64,000 nt of DNA from an uncultured Lachnospiraceae bacterium (GTDB lineage: Bacteria > Bacillota > Clostridia > Lachnospirales > Lachnospiraceae): contig CAJUDH010000018.1 of NCBI GenBank assembly GCA_910584845.1, positions 1 to 64,000 of the forward strand, in the 5' to 3' direction. Below, piece after piece: positions 60,312-64,000 of the stretch. The position numbers and the translations under genes were made by a program. Every line of letters begins with the position of its first letter. The stretch's first letter is position 1. Below the pieces are notes generated by a model. The model was not told where the DNA came from. It did not search any database and was given only the letters and a program-made list of their open reading frames with translations.

Positions 60312-61907
60312 CTAGTCCCCTTCTTCCTCACCCCGGAAACCCTCTTCGTCCAGGAACCGGGCTTCTTCTTCCAAAAACATATCCGGTTCCGGCCGGTCTT
60401 CTTCCGGTTTTTCCTCTTTCTCTTTGGAAGCTTTTTCTGGCCCTTCCCCAAAACCGTCCGGTTTCCCGCCCCCTTCCAGGTTTACCGCCGGTTCTTCTTC
60501 TTTTTTGGCCGGCTCCTGTTCCAAGGACGGCATTTTTTCTTCTGGTTCGGCGCCCCCGTCCGGGAGGACCAGCTGGGCTATTTTCTTTGCCGTGGATGCC
60601 AAGGTATCTTTGACTGCTTTTACCACATCCTTTTCTTCCACTTCCATGGTGTCAATATTTACCTGTGTCCCGTCCATTTCCAGGATGGTGACGGCTATCG
60701 CCCCGGATCCGGGTTTCCCTTCCCACTTGATGGACAGTACGCCGTCTGCGTCGCTCTCATACACCGGTACCTCATCTTTTTCCGCAGCGTTGGAAGGCGT
60801 TGCCAGATTCAGGGGCGCCGCGTCCGAAGGGCTCGCCTCTATGGATAGCCGTTTCCGGGCCGCCGGATTGGCTTTCGCTGCTTTTGCTTCCTCTGCCGTC
60901 ATTTCGGACTCTTCCACAAGGACCCGGAACATTCCGTCCGAGAACAGGTTCAGCTCCACGGCCACCCCTTGGCCTTCCTCATAGCTGTCGGAATAGTCGG
61001 CAAGCTCCAGGACTGCTGTCTCAGAATCCGTAAAAACATAAACCGGCTCTTCTTCCAAAATGAATTTAGACGCCATGCCCCCACCTGGCTGGCTTACTTC
61101 CACGGCCAGCAGGTTTACTTTCCCGTTGGGCACTTCCTTTACCTGGACGCTGAATTTGTCTTCCGACGGCGTGACCACGACCTGGGCTACTTTGTCCCCG
61201 CCGCTGGTCTCTTCGCTGTCCATGTTGTTCCCCTGCACTTTTACCCCTACTGGCTGGTCAAATGTCAGCTTCACCATGGTCTCCACGCCTGCCTGGAAAG
61301 GCGCGCCGCCTTCCATGTAGTCGCTGAATTTCGCCTCGAACGTGCTGTTGTCCGATCCCCATGCACCGGTGAACGTAAAGATGGGCGTTACCTCCGGCGT
61401 TTTCTGTTCCACCTTTACTTCCAGCAAGTTCACTGCCGGGTTCCCTTTCATATCCTTGATCTGGATATTCAGGTAATCTTCTTTCGGCGTTGCCGTCACG
61501 GCTATTTCTTTTCCGCTTCCGGAACGGACATCCCAACCGGAAGATTCTGTTTTGAATGCCACTTGCGCTTCCACTTCTTTGTCAAAAACCAACGTTACCG
61601 TAGTCTCCTTACCCGCCTGGAACTTTGCATTATATTGGCTCATGGCCGTTTCAAATCCGGCATAGGTTTCCATAAACCGGTGAATCCCTTCCACCGGGTC
61701 CCCTTTCTTAACGACCTCCACGGTTACATCTAAAAGCCCCAGGGGCAGTTTGCCGTCATCCCCGGCCTGGATACGAAACCGGTCGGCCCCCGGCGTGGCC
61801 GTAAGGCTCACCCGTGCCCCGGTTGCTGTAATTTCGTTATTTCCGCCCCCCTGGCCAACCATGATTTTGACCTGGGAAGATTTGTCAAAAACTGCCGTAA
61901 CCTTCAC
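60312..61907 (-). CDS. Surface-type repeat protein, C-terminal fragment after a poly-G frameshift
   Basis: The 531-codon frame continues the protein encoded at 61921-64000. Its homology to the repeat modules starts upstream of the nominal GTG at 61907, up to the G8 tract at 61967-61974. Residues about 73-168 and 174-275 are two more modules of the 95-100-residue type (KVTLTFD-like core, TPxxDxLxIQ, LLxVxVE ending). A divergent module follows (about 288-430), then a 100-residue acidic Glu/Pro/Lys-rich tail. No LPxTG motif or terminal membrane helix is visible, so the anchoring mode is unclear. Probably not translated separately. Confidence 0.75.
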   Translation of the reverse strand: MKVTAVFDKSSQVKIMVGQGGGNNEITATGARVSLTATPGADRFRIQAGDDGKLPLGLLDVTVEVVKKGDPVEGIHRFMETYAGFETAMSQYNAKFQAGKETTVTLVFDKEVEAQVAFKTESSGWDVRSGSGKEIAVTATPKEDYLNIQIKDMKGNPAVNLLEVKVEQKTPEVTPIFTFTGAWGSDNSTFEAKFSDYMEGGAPFQAGVETMVKLTFDQPVGVKVQGNNMDSEETSGGDKVAQVVVTPSEDKFSVQVKEVPNGKVNLLAVEVSQPGGGMASKFILEEEPVYVFTDSETAVLELADYSDSYEEGQGVAVELNLFSDGMFRVLVEESEMTAEEAKAAKANPAARKRLSIEASPSDAAPLNLATPSNAAEKDEVPVYESDADGVLSIKWEGKPGSGAIAVTILEMDGTQVNIDTMEVEEKDVVKAVKDTLASTAKKIAQLVLPDGGAEPEEKMPSLEQEPAKKEEEPAVNLEGGGKPDGFGEGPEKASKEKEEKPEEDRPEPDMFLEEEARFLDEEGFRGEEEGD

Positions 61908-61920
61908 GGTATCCCCTACT

Positions 61921-64000
61921 TCATACTCTTTGCAAAGGGCAGAAAGTTCTTTGCTGTAAGTGTCTTCCCCCCCCGCCCCAGGAATGGGTAAAGGTATGGA
62001 TCGGGGGCACAGGCGCCTGCGACACCTCTATATCTGCCAAATCTACGGTTTCATTCCCGTTCATATTGGCAATCCATATATTCCACCGGTCATTGCCGGG
62101 GGTAAAGGTTTTGACCAGCACTTTGCCGGTTTCGCTGCCGGAATCCACTATTTCTTCCAAGGTCCCGCCTTTGTGGTAGCTGACGCACCCCACCACATCT
62201 TTGTCAAAAGTGAGCTTCACCGTAACCGGCCTGCCTGTTACAAATTTTTCATAAAATGCGCTGAAGCTGGTTTCAAATTTCTGGTTTACCCCGGTAAAGG
62301 AAGTAATTTTCTCAGCTTCCTGCTCCACTTTCACGTTTAGCAGCTTCACCTTGCTGTTCCCGTTAAGGTCCCCGAGGCCAACCGTCAGGCTGTCGTCACT
62401 GGGCGTAACCGTTGCCATGTAAGTTTTTCCGGTCCCCTGGCCTTCCACCCGGGTCCAATCCGGCCCGTTATAATCCACATAGGCCTTTACTTCACTGTCA
62501 AAGGTCAAGGTCACTTTTGTAGCTTTCCCCGGCTTAAATTTGCTGTTGTACTGGCTGAAGCTGGTTTGCCACCCTTCCCAGGCCCCACGGAATACTTTTA
62601 TGGCCCCGCTTTGGCCGTCAAAGGCGCCTTCTTCCCCATATACAATGGCAAATTTAGAAAACTTATCGCTGGCAAAGGTAACCGTAGCCTTATTTCCGTC
62701 TAAATCTTCCAGGAAATCTGCTTCCCCGCTATGGAACCGTACTACGGCAAAATCATACCCTTTTCCCAAAAGCTCATTGGACAGGGGCACTTTGAAATTG
62801 ACCGGGTCGCTGGTCTTCGTCACAGGGGCTTCTTTGCCTGCGCTTTTTTTATAAACCGTAATATCGGAAACCATGGCCACTTGGGGGGCTGCCACCCCGG
62901 CAAAAAGCCCGGCTATTTTTTCCTTTTCTTCCTGGGACAAAGCGCCCTTCTCAATGTTAAACAGCACCTTGGTACCCTGGTTGATTTCCTCTGTGCTTAA
63001 AACGGCGGTAGCGGCTTCTTTCTTTGTTGAGGCCAATATGCCGGCGCTGCGGCTTCCTTTCACCTCCACGCACTCATTGAAATTTTTCTTTCCCACGATC
63101 TCTACTTGGATATCCATAATTTTCAAGAACCGTTTGGACTTTGGCATTTCCCCCAGCTGGATCCCCAGGTAATCGTCCGTTGGTTTTGCTGTACGGCTTG
63201 CCACATTGGTTTGCGCATAATTCCCGCAGTCCCATATCCCCCCTATGTTAAAGGCAATGGCCACGGGCATCCTCTTGTCAAATTTCGCCGTAACCTTAAC
63301 CGTGTCCCCTACCTGGTAATCGGAATGCCATTTACTGATCTGTATGCTGTAACCGCTCCAGGAATTGGTCAGCACGGCAATGGGCTCTTCTTCCAGTTTT
63401 GTATTGTCCTGCACTACTTTGAGCATGCCCACAGACATGGCGCCGTCACCGGAGCTGACCTGCATATTGCCAATTTCCTGCGGGATCAGGTAATCCGGCA
63501 AAAACCCTTGGATGTCCTGATAAGAAAACACCGCCTGCCCGCCCGTAACGTAAGTAGGCGTGACCCCCTGCTGTTTCCCGTCGCTCATGGTAAATTGCAG
63601 GTTAGGTTCCGTGCCGTCTTCTGTGCTGTATTCTATAATAAGGTAAACCCCTTCTTTTAATTCCCGGACGATTTTGTCCCAGCCTTCCAGGTCCCCCCAT
63701 TGCCATGGACCCAGCTCCACCTTTTGCGGGAACTCGATCCCTTCCATTTTTGTCGTGCTGTCATAAGTACCCCGGTTGGGGGAAGAATACCCCCCTTCCC
63801 GCACCAGCTTATCCTTTTTGGAATCCCCCGCATCCTCCACTTTTTCGTCGGAAAACCAAATATCCAGAATCCTGGCTTCATTGTAGGCAGAAAGCTGAAT
63901 GGAATCCACTTTTGCGTCCCAGCTTAAATGGAGCATGTTCCGGAAGGCGTCCATCCTCATGCTGAAGGTGTGGACCCGGGTGGCCTCCCGGTAAGAAGCT
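61921..64000 (-). CDS. Large repetitive surface-type protein, partial (N-terminus beyond window, frameshifted at its 3' side)
   Basis: The frame is open from the right window edge (codons upstream of 63960 continue without stop) and ends in a premature stop at 61921. Modules of about 95-100 residues with a shared pattern (aromatic-rich start, GDTVKVTAKFD / KATKVTLTFD / RPVTVKLTFD strand, SDDSLTV-like strand, KLLNVKVEQ end) lie at about 63393-63085, 62601-62316, 62310-62007 and across the frameshift. A different domain of about 150 residues is at 63063-62611, with KFAIVYGEEG near its end. The modules look like beta-sandwich binding domains. The frame is broken at G8 (61967-61974); seven G would join it to the C-terminal fragment. 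Secreted location is inferred. Confidence 0.75.
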   Translation of the reverse strand, partial: ASYREATRVHTFSMRMDAFRNMLHLSWDAKVDSIQLSAYNEARILDIWFSDEKVEDAGDSKKDKLVREGGYSSPNRGTYDSTTKMEGIEFPQKVELGPWQWGDLEGWDKIVRELKEGVYLIIEYSTEDGTEPNLQFTMSDGKQQGVTPTYVTGGQAVFSYQDIQGFLPDYLIPQEIGNMQVSSGDGAMSVGMLKVVQDNTKLEEEPIAVLTNSWSGYSIQISKWHSDYQVGDTVKVTAKFDKRMPVAIAFNIGGIWDCGNYAQTNVASRTAKPTDDYLGIQLGEMPKSKRFLKIMDIQVEIVGKKNFNECVEVKGSRSAGILASTKKEAATAVLSTEEINQGTKVLFNIEKGALSQEEKEKIAGLFAGVAAPQVAMVSDITVYKKSAGKEAPVTKTSDPVNFKVPLSNELLGKGYDFAVVRFHSGEADFLEDLDGNKATVTFASDKFSKFAIVYGEEGAFDGQSGAIKVFRGAWEGWQTSFSQYNSKFKPGKATKVTLTFDSEVKAYVDYNGPDWTRVEGQGTGKTYMATVTPSDDSLTVGLGDLNGNSKVKLLNVKVEQEAEKITSFTGVNQKFETSFSAFYEKFVTGRPVTVKLTFDKDVVGCVSYHKGGTLEEIVDSGSETGKVLVKTFTPGNDRWNIWIANMNGNETVDLADIEVSQAPVPPIHTFTHSWGGGGRHLQQRTFCPLQRV

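Noticed and set aside
60312..60620. LPxTG sorting signal at the end of the surface protein
   Set aside because: The C-terminus is acidic and hydrophilic, without LPxTG, hydrophobic helix or positive tail.
1..64000. CRISPR arrays, insertion sequences or prophage genes
   Set aside because: No regularly spaced repeats, transposase-like or phage-like proteins were seen in any frame.

Overview
The window looks like chromosomal DNA of an anaerobic Gram-positive Clostridia, most likely a Lachnospiraceae member. The grounds are the pyrH-frr-uppS-cdsA-dxr-rseP-ispG-polC order, a long HisIE carrying a HisA/F-like N-terminal domain, AmmeMemoRadiSam genes, DapL-type lysine synthesis, a GH130 mannoside phosphorylase and an Lsa/CplR-like ABC-F protein. 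Most genes lie on the minus strand. No insertion sequence, prophage or CRISPR array was seen, so this is mostly housekeeping DNA with accessory modules set into it.

Layout. 1-59: partial tRNA-Pro. 146-11322: translation, isoprenoid, phospholipid and replication cluster, transcribed leftwards from pyrH to polC. 11494-17476: an Sfp-type phosphopantetheinyl transferase, an isochorismatase-fold hydrolase, a small membrane protein and a compact NRPS-like enzyme (adenylation, carrier, condensation, truncated adenylation). 17852-20093: AmrS radical SAM enzyme and a MEMO-AMMECR1 fusion of unknown function. 20116-29671: pepT and a histidine operon (hisZ-G-D-B-A-IE) that also contains a stand-alone EF-Tu-domain-2-like protein and a hemerythrin-CheX-receiver fusion. 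30023-31480 (+): a PurF-like protein lacking the catalytic N-terminal cysteine. 31548-36583: clpS-clpA-recU-uraA-vanZ-like run. 36780-37898 (+): secreted glycosidase-like protein.

38178-48280: an RND-type export system (two TolC-like proteins, RND pump, adaptor with a 66-bp coding tandem repeat, small membrane protein) divergent from an OmpR/HK two-component pair. Three 11-nt-phased TTGTGA-like repeats lie between them. 48249-50949: metY and dapL, divergently transcribed. 51144-53107: tRNA-Leu and an ABC-F gene whose leader has a three-codon ORF and a terminator-like hairpin. 53150-58259: a beta-mannan module in which GH36 removes galactose, GH130 phosphorolyses mannosides to mannose 1-phosphate, and a phosphohexomutase feeds the product onward. 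58765-60081: M20 amidohydrolase. 60312-64000: a large repetitive surface-type protein, cut by the window edge.

The most striking cross-cutting signal is that three reading frames are broken exactly at poly-G tracts of 7, 9 and 8 G: the phosphohexomutase, the small membrane protein of the efflux operon, and the surface protein. This means either slip-strand phase variation or homopolymer errors in the assembly; raw reads would decide. Other leads are the Cys-less PurF-like protein, the sensor fusion inside the his operon, the NRPS-like enzyme with its PPTase, the ABC-F attenuator and an RND/TolC-like exporter in an apparently monoderm lineage.
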